From JARRNJ01 sp037385045 (GTDB taxonomy: Bacteria; Pseudomonadota; Gammaproteobacteria; JASBUN01), in contig JARRNJ010000007.1 of assembly GCA_037385045.1 (NCBI GenBank), positions 62,001-126,000 on the forward strand: a DNA stretch of 64,000 bases, written 5' to 3'. The first letter of the stretch is position 1; each line of letters opens with the position of its first letter. The position numbers and the translations under genes were made by a program. The notes beneath the pieces are model-generated. The model was given only the letters and a program-made list of their open reading frames with translations. It ran no database searches and was not told where the DNA came from. Positions 50,912 to 58,766 of this stretch are shown here, piece after piece.

Positions 50912-50948
50912 GGCAGTTGTTGGCATCATTGACATGCCAACAACTGCC
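50912..50948. promoter_or_regulatory. Perfect 15-bp inverted repeat, candidate enhancer (UAS)
   Basis: GGCAGTTGTTGGCAT at 50912-50926 is the exact reverse complement of 50934-50948, with a seven-base spacer CATTGAC. Its centre lies about 95 bp upstream of the -24 element, the distance used by sigma-54 activators. Without a T-tract it is a poor terminator for the bat operon, so I favour the enhancer reading. Confidence 0.6.
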
Positions 50949-51022
50949 GTACCTGCCATTGGCCCGCCGCCACTGCAATCCCATAGGCATGATTCCTAAA
51001 GCAAATACCATAAATGAACAAT

Positions 51023-51037
51023 GGGCATAAACTTTGC
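51023..51037 (+). promoter_or_regulatory. Sigma-54 (-24/-12) promoter of fccB
   Basis: GGGCATAAACTTTGC matches TGGCAC-N5-TTGC: GGCA at -24, the TTGC at -12 and the required ten bases between GG and GC. The deviations are in less constrained positions. It sits 180 nt before the fccB start. A sigma-54 activator gene is encoded convergently at 53553-54893. Confidence 0.7.
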
Positions 51038-51218
51038 CTTTTATAGGCGTTGGCTGTGATCCGTCGACGGTGCCGCCCGCGCCGCCCGACCGGCAAAGGC
51101 GGTGGATCGCAGCACCCGACACCCGGGCGTGACCACAGCCACGACCACGGGATACATAACACCGAGCATGCCGCCGGCGCCCGCGGTGCCAGGGATGCAA
51201 GCAGAGGGGAGAAACAGC

Positions 51219-52595
51219 ATGAGCGACCACTATCACAAGTCCGGAGTTGGTGTTTCCCGACGGGCCTTTCTCAAGCTTTCCGGCACCACGGCCGCGGCGG
51301 TGGCCGCCGGCGGTTGTGCCGGCATCGCCGGTTCGGTGGCGGCCGGCGGTACAGCCCCGTCCGCTGCCACGCGCAGCCTGTCGCGCCGCGCCCACCTGCC
51401 CAAGGCCGCGGGTCAGCGTGTGGTGGTGGTGGGCGGCGGATGGTCGGGCCTGACAATCGCCAAATACATCAAGAAGGAAGATCCCAATCTGGACGTGGTG
51501 CTGGTGGAAAAGCGGGCGACGTTCATGTCCTGCCCCATCAGCAACCTGTGGCTGGCCGGACTCGTGGACCTGGAGTTTCTCACCCACAGTTTCCTGGATG
51601 CCGCCAGCAACAACGGCTACACCTTCTTCAATGCCACGGTGGCGGACGTGGACCGCGTCAGCCGGCGGGTCTACACCGAGCAGGGCTTTGTCGATTACGA
51701 CTACCTGGTGCTGTCCCCCGGCATCGACTATGACTATCCGGCCATCGGGGTCAGCGCGCCGGAGCAGATCTACGCCCTCAAGACCCGTTATCCGGCCGCG
51801 TTCATTCCCGGGTCCGAACATCTGTCCCTGAAGAACAAACTCATGGATTTCGACGGCGGAATTTTTCTGCTGACCGTGCCGAGCGGCAATTATCGTTGCC
51901 TGCCCGGCCCGTACGAGCGCACCTGTATGGTGGCTTCGGTGCTCAAACGGGACAAAATCCCCGGCAAGGTGGTGCTGCTCGATGCCAATCCAGACATCAC
52001 CATCAAGCGCGACGGCTTCCATGCCGCGTTCCGGGAGCTGTACAAGGACTATGTCGAGTATGTCCCGTCGGTGAAGATCACCGGCGTCGACGTGCAACGC
52101 CGCGTCGTGCATTCCGAGTTCGGGGATTATCCGTTCCAGGATGCCGCCATCTATCCCCGGGTGCGCGCTTCCACGCTGATCGAAACCCTGGGGCTGGTCG
52201 ATCCCGCGAGCCCCCAGAAGGAAGCCCGCATCGATCCGTTTTTCTACCACGTGGAAGGCGACGAGCGGGTGTTCGTGGCGGGTGATTCCCGCCCCATGCC
52301 CTATTCGAAGAGCGGCAACACGGCCAATTCAGAAGGCAAGTTCGTCGCCGCGGTGGTGGCCGCCCGCGCCAACGGCAAGGACGTCGGCAAGTGGCGCAGC
52401 CCGCACACGATCTGCTATTCCATGGTCAACGCCGATCCCATGGAGGCGATCAGCGTCGACGCCCAATACGCTTATAACGAAAAGACCAAGTCGTTCGGCT
52501 TCGACAAGGTGAAGCTGTTCGAGGACCGCGACGCGGCCAAAGGGGCGGCAACCCTGGAATGGGCCCGGGGCCTGTACCGCGACATGTTCTCGTGA
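51219..52595 (+). CDS. fccB: Flavocytochrome c sulfide dehydrogenase flavoprotein subunit
   Basis: 458 residues from the ATG at 51219, preceded by GAGGGGAG. The Tat signal SRRAFLKLSG leads a hydrophobic stretch with a cysteine (AAGGCAG) that might be a lipobox. The FAD-binding Rossmann motif is QRVVVVGGGWSGLTIAKYI. C105 (FMSCPISNLW) fits the cysteine that covalently holds FAD, and C227 (NYRCLPGPYERTC) with C399 (HTICYSMV) fit the redox disulfide. The second FAD motif is VFVAGDSRPMPYSKSGN. FccB oxidises sulfide to polysulfide or S0 and passes electrons to a cytochrome c subunit. No FccA gene follows; a Rieske protein does. Confidence 0.92.
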   Translation: MSDHYHKSGVGVSRRAFLKLSGTTAAAVAAGGCAGIAGSVAAGGTAPSAATRSLSRRAHLPKAAGQRVVVVGGGWSGLTIAKYIKKEDPNLDVVLVEKRATFMSCPISNLWLAGLVDLEFLTHSFLDAASNNGYTFFNATVADVDRVSRRVYTEQGFVDYDYLVLSPGIDYDYPAIGVSAPEQIYALKTRYPAAFIPGSEHLSLKNKLMDFDGGIFLLTVPSGNYRCLPGPYERTCMVASVLKRDKIPGKVVLLDANPDITIKRDGFHAAFRELYKDYVEYVPSVKITGVDVQRRVVHSEFGDYPFQDAAIYPRVRASTLIETLGLVDPASPQKEARIDPFFYHVEGDERVFVAGDSRPMPYSKSGNTANSEGKFVAAVVAARANGKDVGKWRSPHTICYSMVNADPMEAISVDAQYAYNEKTKSFGFDKVKLFEDRDAAKGAATLEWARGLYRDMFS

Positions 52596-52772
52596 GCCGG
52601 GTCACGTGGCGCCGGTGCCCGCCGGCCGGACCACCGATGTGGCAGCGCAACGGGAGCGTGCACCGAAATGGCATAGGTACATCAACGACAAATCAGACCG
52701 GACGAGACAGCGATGTTGTCATTGCTGTTTTCCCTTTTATCTGCATTTTTTCAGGCGGCCGCGGTGGATACC

Positions 52773-53477
52773 ATGAATCGAAGACATTTCGTCACCTTAT
52801 GTACCTCCGCACTGGCACTGGCCACTGCCAATCCGCGCGCGCTTGCCAGACCCCGCGGTGCGTTGCACCGCTATGCGCGGGCGCGGCTGGTCGACAGCAA
52901 AGGCCAGCCGATCCACGCGCGGAAGTTGGCCGTGGACCGCTGCTACGTATTCTTCTATCCCTATGCCGGCACGCCCTGTTACCTGATCCGCCTGGGCGTG
53001 CTCACCCAGGGCGAAACGCTGGCCATGTCCGACGGCACCCCTTACGACTGGCAAGGCGGCGTCGGCCCCGACGGCACGGTGGTGGCATTTTCCGCCATCT
53101 GTTCGCACTTGATGACCCATCCGACGCGCAAGATCAGCTTTATCAACTACCATGCCGACGCCGATGAGCTGTCGGGGCGCCAGAACGTCATCAGCTGCTG
53201 CGCCCACGGCAGCGTTTTTGACCCGGCGCGGGGCGCCAAGGTGGTATCGGGGCCGGCGACGCAGCCCCTGACGGCAATCGCTTTGGAGCACGAAAAGGCA
53301 AGTGACGAGCTGTTCGCCGTGGGCACCTACGGCGGGGAGACGTATCGCGATTTCTTCCGGGCTTTCAAGCGCGATCTGCGCGAAGAGTTCGGCCGCCGCG
53401 GCGCCACGCGCGAAATTCACGATGACACCGTGGTGCGGCCGATCGAAGACTACACCAAACAGGCCATCCGTTGTTGA
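52773..53477 (+). CDS. Exported Rieske [2Fe-2S] protein
   Basis: About 234 residues, start taken at 52773 (MNRRHFVTLCTSALALATAN), a Tat/Sec-type leader; an upstream ATG at 52713 is possible. Rieske boxes: C-S-H (AICSHLMTHP) and C-C-A-H (ISCCAHGSVFDP), giving the two Cys and two His cluster ligands. The usual extra disulfide cysteines of high-potential Rieske proteins are absent from box 1. It lies 180 nt after fccB on the same strand. It may take electrons from the flavoprotein in place of cytochrome FccA, or act with a quinol or molybdenum partner. Function in sulfide oxidation is inference. Confidence 0.85.
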   Translation: MNRRHFVTLCTSALALATANPRALARPRGALHRYARARLVDSKGQPIHARKLAVDRCYVFFYPYAGTPCYLIRLGVLTQGETLAMSDGTPYDWQGGVGPDGTVVAFSAICSHLMTHPTRKISFINYHADADELSGRQNVISCCAHGSVFDPARGAKVVSGPATQPLTAIALEHEKASDELFAVGTYGGETYRDFFRAFKRDLREEFGRRGATREIHDDTVVRPIEDYTKQAIRC

Positions 53478-53552
53478 GAAAAGGATGGGAGCGATCAGGT
53501 CGGAACGACAAACTCCGTGCCTCTTTTCGCCGTTCTCTTTTCCCTGCGTTTC

Positions 53553-54893
53553 TCAGCCGCCGGTGCCGCGAATCCGCCGCACGTGCCGGTACAGGGTGCG
53601 TTCGCTCACACCCAGCATGCGGGCGGCATGGGCGCGGTGTCCGTCGCAGCGCTCCAGCGCATCGAGGATTGCCTCGTCGGTGAGGCGGTCGCGCCGGCTG
53701 AGCAGTGCCGCCTGGGCGCCGGTGGATGCCGCCTCCGCCCCCGTGTGTTCCTGCGCCACCGGGCCACCGCCCTCGAAAACGATATGCTCCGGGCACATGA
53801 TGTCGTCGCTGGCGAGTATGGTCGCCCGTTCGATCACATTGCGCAGCTCGCGCACGTTGCCCGGATAATCGTGCGCCAACAGCGTCTCGATCACCTCCGC
53901 GGACAGAGGCAGATGCAGGTCGCCGTTGGGCAGGTTGGAGAGAAAATGTTCGGCCAGGGCGACGATATCGTCCTTGCGCTCGCGCAAGGACGGTACATGC
54001 ACCGGAAATGCCGACAGGCGGTAATAGAGATCCTGGCGAAACTGTTCTTCAGCGACCATCGCCTGCATGTTGCGGTTGGTCGCCGCCAGCACCCGTACGT
54101 CCACCTTGATGTATTCCGTGCCGCCGAGGCGCCGGATAGTGCCGCTTTCCAGCACCCGCAGCAGCTTGGTCTGCAGATGCAACGGCAACTCGCAGATTTC
54201 GTCGATAAACAGGGTGCCGCCGTCGGCAACCTCGAACAATCCCTTCTTGCGCGAACTGGCGCCGGTGAATGCGCCTTTCTCATGGCCGAATAGCTCGCTT
54301 TCAATCAGGTGCTCGCCGAGCGTGCCGCAATCCACCACCACGAACGGCTGGCGGGAACGGTCCGAGTAGTGATGGAGGTACGATGCCACCCGCTCCTTGC
54401 CGACGCCACTCTCTCCGAGCAGCAGCACGGTGGTCAACGTCGGCGCCACGCGTTGCAGCAGGCTCGTCAGACGCAACAGCGGGCGGGAACGGCCCACCAA
54501 CGCCCAGTCGTCGTCATTGGCTTGGCTGACGACCTGGACGTACTCGCCCATGTACAACACGTGCCCGTCGTTGTCGAAGATGGGGGCGGCCTGGAGCTGG
54601 ACGTATTCTTCCTGGCCGTCGCGGTCATAGTGCACGTGCATGACCTGGGTCGGCTGGCCGGTGGCGAACACCGTTTCCAGCGGACAGTGCTCGCCATGCT
54701 GGCTGCAGGGCACCGAAGACCGATGGGAGATCTCGTAGCAGTGATGACCGACAATTTCACCGATGGACACGCCGTAGCGGCTGAGGTAAGCCCGGTTGGC
54801 GGCAAGAATCTGGTAGTCCCGGTCGATGACGACGAACGGACCGGGCAGGATATCGATGATCTGTTCGCAGCTGGGCTTAGCGGTATCGGTCAT
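53553..54893 (-). CDS. Sigma-54-dependent PAS-domain activator
   Basis: 446 residues from the ATG at 54893, with GGGAGGA nine bases upstream. An N-terminal PAS domain (about 5-125) contains a cysteine/histidine-rich segment (CYEISHRSSVPC, GEHCPLE) that could sense redox or bind a metal. The AAA+ domain has Walker A LLGESGVGKE, the sigma-54-contacting loop ELFGHEKGAFTGAS (GAFTGA intact) and Walker B GGTLFIDEI. A Fis-type helix-turn-helix closes the protein (ALERCDGHRAHAARMLGVSE, RTLYRHVR). It is convergent with fccB-Rieske, whose promoter has a -24/-12 element and a palindrome. It is therefore the likely activator of sulfide oxidation. Confidence 0.92.
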   Translation of the reverse strand: MTDTAKPSCEQIIDILPGPFVVIDRDYQILAANRAYLSRYGVSIGEIVGHHCYEISHRSSVPCSQHGEHCPLETVFATGQPTQVMHVHYDRDGQEEYVQLQAAPIFDNDGHVLYMGEYVQVVSQANDDDWALVGRSRPLLRLTSLLQRVAPTLTTVLLLGESGVGKERVASYLHHYSDRSRQPFVVVDCGTLGEHLIESELFGHEKGAFTGASSRKKGLFEVADGGTLFIDEICELPLHLQTKLLRVLESGTIRRLGGTEYIKVDVRVLAATNRNMQAMVAEEQFRQDLYYRLSAFPVHVPSLRERKDDIVALAEHFLSNLPNGDLHLPLSAEVIETLLAHDYPGNVRELRNVIERATILASDDIMCPEHIVFEGGGPVAQEHTGAEAASTGAQAALLSRRDRLTDEAILDALERCDGHRAHAARMLGVSERTLYRHVRRIRGTGG

Positions 54894-55531
54894 GACGCGG
54901 GGTCCTCCCTGGGCAGGTTTGTCATGACGTGGCATGACATGGTCGTCAGTGTCGCACGATTCCCCGGGTCGTTCAATCGGTTCGGCGGGCACGCCGATGG
55001 TCCCGAACGCGTCAGTCCAGGGGTGCCTGTCTCCTGTTTCCATAGGCCAAAAACACGCTCACCAGTTCCAGGGGCGACACACGCGCCCAATGCCATCGCC
55101 GCGACAGCGGAATTCGCCGCGGGTACGCCGCTTTCGCAGCAGATTCCGTGCCACGCGCCGACGGCGATCCGGCCGCGGCCGAGCGTGGTGTGGGCGCTCA
55201 GAGGTCGGCGCGCGACCGCGCCGATTGCGTCGTCGGTGGGATGGTGTTGAGGGTAGAGCTGGAGGTACTCCCGCCAACTGGCCCATTCCACGGCCAACTC
55301 CGGGTCACTGCCATGGCAGCCGGCCACGGTGACCACGCAATTGCCGATTTTCCATCGGCCGTCACCGGTGATCGGACCTTCGATGAGACCGATTGTGGGT
55401 CCCGTTGCCTGACGCCGGAACGGTTCGAAGTACAGCAGGCCCCGAGGATGGGGAAACCGTTCGGCCAACCGGTGCCGCCCGCCTCCGGGCGGGCGGATGG
55501 TCAGTGGAGCGGTCACGGTGAACAGCTGCAT
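54890..55531 (-). CDS. Hypothetical protein coupled to the sigma-54 activator
   Basis: 213 residues from the ATG at 55531; a TTG at 55612 is an alternative. The stop overlaps the activator ATG (ATGA), so they are translationally coupled. The protein is soluble, rich in Gly, Pro and Cys, with motifs such as TVTAPLTIRPPGGG, WKIGNCVVTVAGCHG and ARRPLSAHTTLGRGRIAVG. I do not recognise the family. A role as co-sensor or partner of the activator is possible. The C-terminal 35 residues look like drifting sequence. Confidence 0.5.
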   Translation of the reverse strand: MQLFTVTAPLTIRPPGGGRHRLAERFPHPRGLLYFEPFRRQATGPTIGLIEGPITGDGRWKIGNCVVTVAGCHGSDPELAVEWASWREYLQLYPQHHPTDDAIGAVARRPLSAHTTLGRGRIAVGAWHGICCESGVPAANSAVAAMALGACVAPGTGERVFGLWKQETGTPGLTRSGPSACPPNRLNDPGNRATLTTMSCHVMTNLPREDPAS

Positions 55532-55589
55532 CGCAAGCGCGCCATCCGGTTCAACAGCAACGATGCCAGTATGCCGCCGGCGGCCCGGA

Positions 55590-56327
55590 TCAGCCGTCGT
55601 CGCCGGGTACAACCGCCGGCATGACGATCGGACCCTCGCGCAGGATACCCCCGTCGTCCCGCCACAGCGCGCACCCGACCGGCGCCACCTGAAGACCCGC
55701 TATCGCGCCGTCGGCCGCCGCCGCAAGCACCGCGCCGAGGCAGGCGTCAAGGCGGTCATGACTCAATGGCTCGCCGGTGGGATCGAGGTGCACACCGAAG
55801 CGCCGCAACAGCGCGGTGCGCTGGCGGCGTCCCGCCTCGGACGTTTTGCGGGACAGCCGGCGTCCGGCCAGCCGCGGCCAGGCACCGCCGGGATAAAACT
55901 CGTGCACCCCACCGGCCGCACCGACGACACTGAGCGGAACGCCGCGGCCATGGAGGGCGGCGTATAGTTCGATCGAGGAGCGCAGGAAGCCGCTGTAAGG
56001 CCGAGTCAGGTCGGGCAGTCGGTCACCGGTCCTGCCGGGCGTGGCGCACAGCCGTTCGCTCTCGCGCACCGCGGCCCCGGGCCGGGCCAAGCCCTGGGGG
56101 CCATCGATCATCACCAGGCGGGCACCGTGGATCCGCTCCAGCAACGGTCCCAGGTTGGAGGCGAGATCCCCCGCGGGCCAGCGCCATTGCCAGAACAGTG
56201 CATGCAGCGTGCCGTCGCCATTCGACACCAGTTCACACGCGTCGTTGGGCCTCGGCACGCGCGCATAGCGGCTGGACAGATCCACGCCAAGGTAGACGCG
56301 CCGGGTTGTGGTAGTGCCGGTCGACAT
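55590..56327 (-). CDS. DUF429-family protein
   Basis: 245 residues. The DUF429 RNase-H-like start is visible: YLGVDLSS, followed by GARLVMIDGPQGL and, near the C-terminus, SHDRLDACLGAVLAAAADG. In related proteins the aspartates of GVD, IDGP and DA(L/C) cluster as a possible metal site. No function is established. It may be the first gene of a minus-strand unit with the hypothetical and activator genes, with a gap of 58 nt. The ATG at 56327 is preferred over a TTG upstream. Confidence 0.75.
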   Translation of the reverse strand: MSTGTTTTRRVYLGVDLSSRYARVPRPNDACELVSNGDGTLHALFWQWRWPAGDLASNLGPLLERIHGARLVMIDGPQGLARPGAAVRESERLCATPGRTGDRLPDLTRPYSGFLRSSIELYAALHGRGVPLSVVGAAGGVHEFYPGGAWPRLAGRRLSRKTSEAGRRQRTALLRRFGVHLDPTGEPLSHDRLDACLGAVLAAAADGAIAGLQVAPVGCALWRDDGGILREGPIVMPAVVPGDDG

Positions 56328-56407
56328 GCCTGGCTTTTCCCGCAAACGTCAGCCGGTCGATGCGCCGGTCCTCGCACAATGGCCGTTACCGTTCCCCGCC
56401 ACCGCAT

Positions 56408-56746
56408 TCAGTAATCGCAGCCGCTCGGCCCCAGACCGTCACGGTCCCACTCCAGGTCGGCGCACAGCACGTGCCGGGCACCATCCAGGTCGAAGGCGAT
56501 CAACAGGGTCAGACAATAGCGGGCCTCGCGGGCCGAGAGATACGGCCGGGTCATTTGCACCCTCCCCGGCTGGCACATCGCGCGGCGAAAGTAGGGCCTG
56601 CGGGACCAGTTGGCCGAGCGGGTGTCACCCAGCGGGTCGAAGCGTCCGCGCTCCGCACCCTGCACGCCGGAACGTTCGATGTTGTCGCCCACCTGGGCGC
56701 CGTGGCAATCCAGAAGATAGCAGCGGTCGAGGCCCGGCACCTGCAA
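56408..56746 (-). CDS. Stand-alone Cache/PDC-like sensor domain
   Basis: About 112 residues. The segment SANWSRRPYFRRAMCQPGRV, then MTRPYLSAREARYCLTLLIAFD and ARHVLCADLEW, is typical of extracellular PDC/Cache-type sensor domains that precede EAL, GGDEF or kinase modules. Here no signalling domain follows. The frame is the same as dinB and starts after the dinB stop with no ATG; the only start in frame is a TTG at 56746. It could be a small protein made by reinitiation, or a remnant of a larger sensor protein. Confidence 0.45.
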   Translation of the reverse strand: MQVPGLDRCYLLDCHGAQVGDNIERSGVQGAERGRFDPLGDTRSANWSRRPYFRRAMCQPGRVQMTRPYLSAREARYCLTLLIAFDLDGARHVLCADLEWDRDGLGPSGCDY

Positions 56747-56791
56747 TAGCGCTCGGGAGGCGCCCCTTACGCTTGCGGTTCGCCTGGCGCA

Positions 56792-57943
56792 TCAATCTGG
56801 TGCCGCACCCCGGCGCAGCGCACGTTTTCCGAAGCGGGCGCGGATCGCGTCGGCGACCCGGTCCAGCTCCTGCTGTCGCGCTGCCGGCGCCTCGCCGAAC
56901 AGGTCCGGCTGCTGTTGCTGCGCCCGCTGCAGGTCCGCGACGCCCACGCCAAGCAGCCGCACCGGGGCACGCAGGGGCAGCAGGCGCTCGAACAACTGTC
57001 CGGCACGGCGCCACAGGTCGTCGGTGATGTCCGTGGCCTCCGCCAGGGTGTGCGAGCGGGTAATGGTGGTGAAATCGCCGTAGCGTACCTTGATCAGGAC
57101 TGTGCGGCCGCGATATTGACTCTGGCGCAGGCGGAAACCCACTTGCTCGGCCAGCGAGCGCAGCCACGCGCGCAACACCAGCGGGTCGCCGATATCATGC
57201 GCGAAAGTGGTCTCGTGGGATACCGATTTGGCTTGCCGGGCCGCATGCACCGGACGTTCATCGCGGCCGCGCGACAGCCGCCAGAGGTGTTCGCCGAGCT
57301 GGCCGAAATGCCGCACCAGCCAGTCCCGCGGCAGGCGGCGCAATTGGCCGATGGTCCGCAGGCCGAGCTGGTGCAGCGTGCGTTCGGTTACGTTGCCTAC
57401 GCCCCAAAGGCGGCTCACCGGCAATGGGTCGAGAAAGGCCTCGATACCCTCCTGGTCCACGACCACGAAACCATCGGGTTTGTGCAGATCGCTGGCCAGT
57501 TTGGCCAGAAACTTGTTGGGCGCGACGCCGACGGAGGCGACCAAATTCAGCTCGCGGCGGATGTCGTTTTTGATGCGTCGCCCCACTTGATCGCTGGGAC
57601 CGAACAATTTCTCGCTGCCGCGGACATCGAGGAACGCCTCGTCGAGGGACAGCGGTTCCACAATCGGGGTATAGCGTTCGAAAATGGCGCGGATCTGACG
57701 GGAAATTTCCGCGTAATGGGCCATCCGCGGCGGCAGGAACACCGCCTGCGGGCACAGGCGCCGGGCCTGTGCTGCCGGCATGGCGCTGTGGATGCCGAAC
57801 CGCCGCGCGGCATAGCTGGCCGCCGCGACAACGCCGCGGCCGTCCGGCGAGCCGCCGACGATCACCGGGCGGCCGGCCAACTCCGGGCGGTCGCGGATTT
57901 CGACCGACGCATAGAACGCATCCATGTCGACGTGGAGGATCAT
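56792..57943 (-). CDS. dinB: DNA polymerase IV
   Basis: 383 residues, standard DinB length (351 in E. coli). The catalytic acids are visible: D8 (HVDMDAFYASVE) and the SLDEAFLD pair. The little-finger domain follows. The motif VASVGVAPNKFLAKLASDLHKP is typical, and the HhH pair is WGVGNVTERTLHQLG. Pol IV performs translesion synthesis in the SOS response. The C-terminal 20 or so residues lack an obvious beta-clamp motif, though QPDLFG (about residue 350) may serve. No LexA box is apparent to me upstream. Confidence 0.95.
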   Translation of the reverse strand: MILHVDMDAFYASVEIRDRPELAGRPVIVGGSPDGRGVVAAASYAARRFGIHSAMPAAQARRLCPQAVFLPPRMAHYAEISRQIRAIFERYTPIVEPLSLDEAFLDVRGSEKLFGPSDQVGRRIKNDIRRELNLVASVGVAPNKFLAKLASDLHKPDGFVVVDQEGIEAFLDPLPVSRLWGVGNVTERTLHQLGLRTIGQLRRLPRDWLVRHFGQLGEHLWRLSRGRDERPVHAARQAKSVSHETTFAHDIGDPLVLRAWLRSLAEQVGFRLRQSQYRGRTVLIKVRYGDFTTITRSHTLAEATDITDDLWRRAGQLFERLLPLRAPVRLLGVGVADLQRAQQQQPDLFGEAPAARQQELDRVADAIRARFGKRALRRGAAPD

Positions 57944-58022
57944 GGGTTGCGCGCCTTACGACACGGACCAGAGAGCATGGCTCCGGGTGCAGCGGCTATG
58001 CCTGTAAGTCGGGCGGTGGAAG

Positions 58023-58697
58023 TCACCCTCGGGTGCCCGCGTCACGGGCCGTGAGCAGGTAGGCTTTCTCGATCAACCGTGTGATCCCCTTCTCCCGCAG
58101 GCGGGCGTTGTCGCCCAGCACATCGCGAACCGTCAGCCGCTCGATGGCATAGCGCTCGTCGTACAATGCCCGGACTTCGGCCTCCTCCACGGAGAACGGC
58201 GGTCCGTCCATCTGGCCTTCGGGGTATTCCAGCGTGACCAGGAGCACCGGCACCCGGTCGCCCAGCAGTGACGAGAGGTGGGAAACATAGCGCCGGCGCA
58301 TGTCCTCAGGCAAAGCGATCAACGAGGCCCGGTCGTACACCGCGCCGACACCGGCCACATCGGCGGGTCCGAGATCGAAATAGTCGCCGCACAACAAGGT
58401 CACGTCGCCGTGCTGCCAGCATCGATAGCGCCCCTTGTCGGTCTCGGTGGACGACAGGTGGTTTTCGGCGAAGAATGCCTCAACGGCAATGGCGCTGAGC
58501 TCCACGCCGATGACGCGGTAGCCCTGGTCACGGAGCCAGAGCAGGTCGTTGCTCTTGCCGCACAGCGGCACGAACACCGCCGCACCGCGCGGCAGCCCCA
58601 CACGCGGCCAGCACTCGCGCAAGTGCAGGTTGACCTGCTCCTGATGGAAGCCGATCTCGCTGCGTTCCCAACGCTGTTCCCAGAAGCTAGGGTCCAT
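58023..58697 (-). CDS. tpm: Thiopurine S-methyltransferase
   Basis: 224 residues from the ATG at 58697. The start MDPSFWEQRWERSEIGFHQ is the hallmark of bacterial TPMT, followed by VFVPLCGKSNDLLWLRDQGY (SAM motif I variant) and VIGVELSAIAVEAFFAE. The family also methylates selenite and tellurite species and small thiols, and in bacteria is linked to metalloid resistance. The length equals E. coli-type TPMT. It is 70 nt downstream of Lon on the same strand. Confidence 0.92.
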   Translation of the reverse strand: MDPSFWEQRWERSEIGFHQEQVNLHLRECWPRVGLPRGAAVFVPLCGKSNDLLWLRDQGYRVIGVELSAIAVEAFFAENHLSSTETDKGRYRCWQHGDVTLLCGDYFDLGPADVAGVGAVYDRASLIALPEDMRRRYVSHLSSLLGDRVPVLLVTLEYPEGQMDGPPFSVEEAEVRALYDERYAIERLTVRDVLGDNARLREKGITRLIEKAYLLTARDAGTRG

Positions 58698-58766
58698 GAG
58701 CGTTCCGAATGGCCGGATCGGGCCGTGGCCGGACAACTTCGGGTCGATTCACTGATTGTACTCCGG

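Larger units (their letters stand above)
50884..51218. other. Regulatory region between the bat operon and fccB
   Basis: 335 nt. It contains a perfect 15-bp inverted repeat (50912-50948) and a -24/-12 sigma-54 element (51023-51037). No other gene is visible. The bat operon terminator is not obvious apart from the inverted repeat. Confidence 0.6.
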
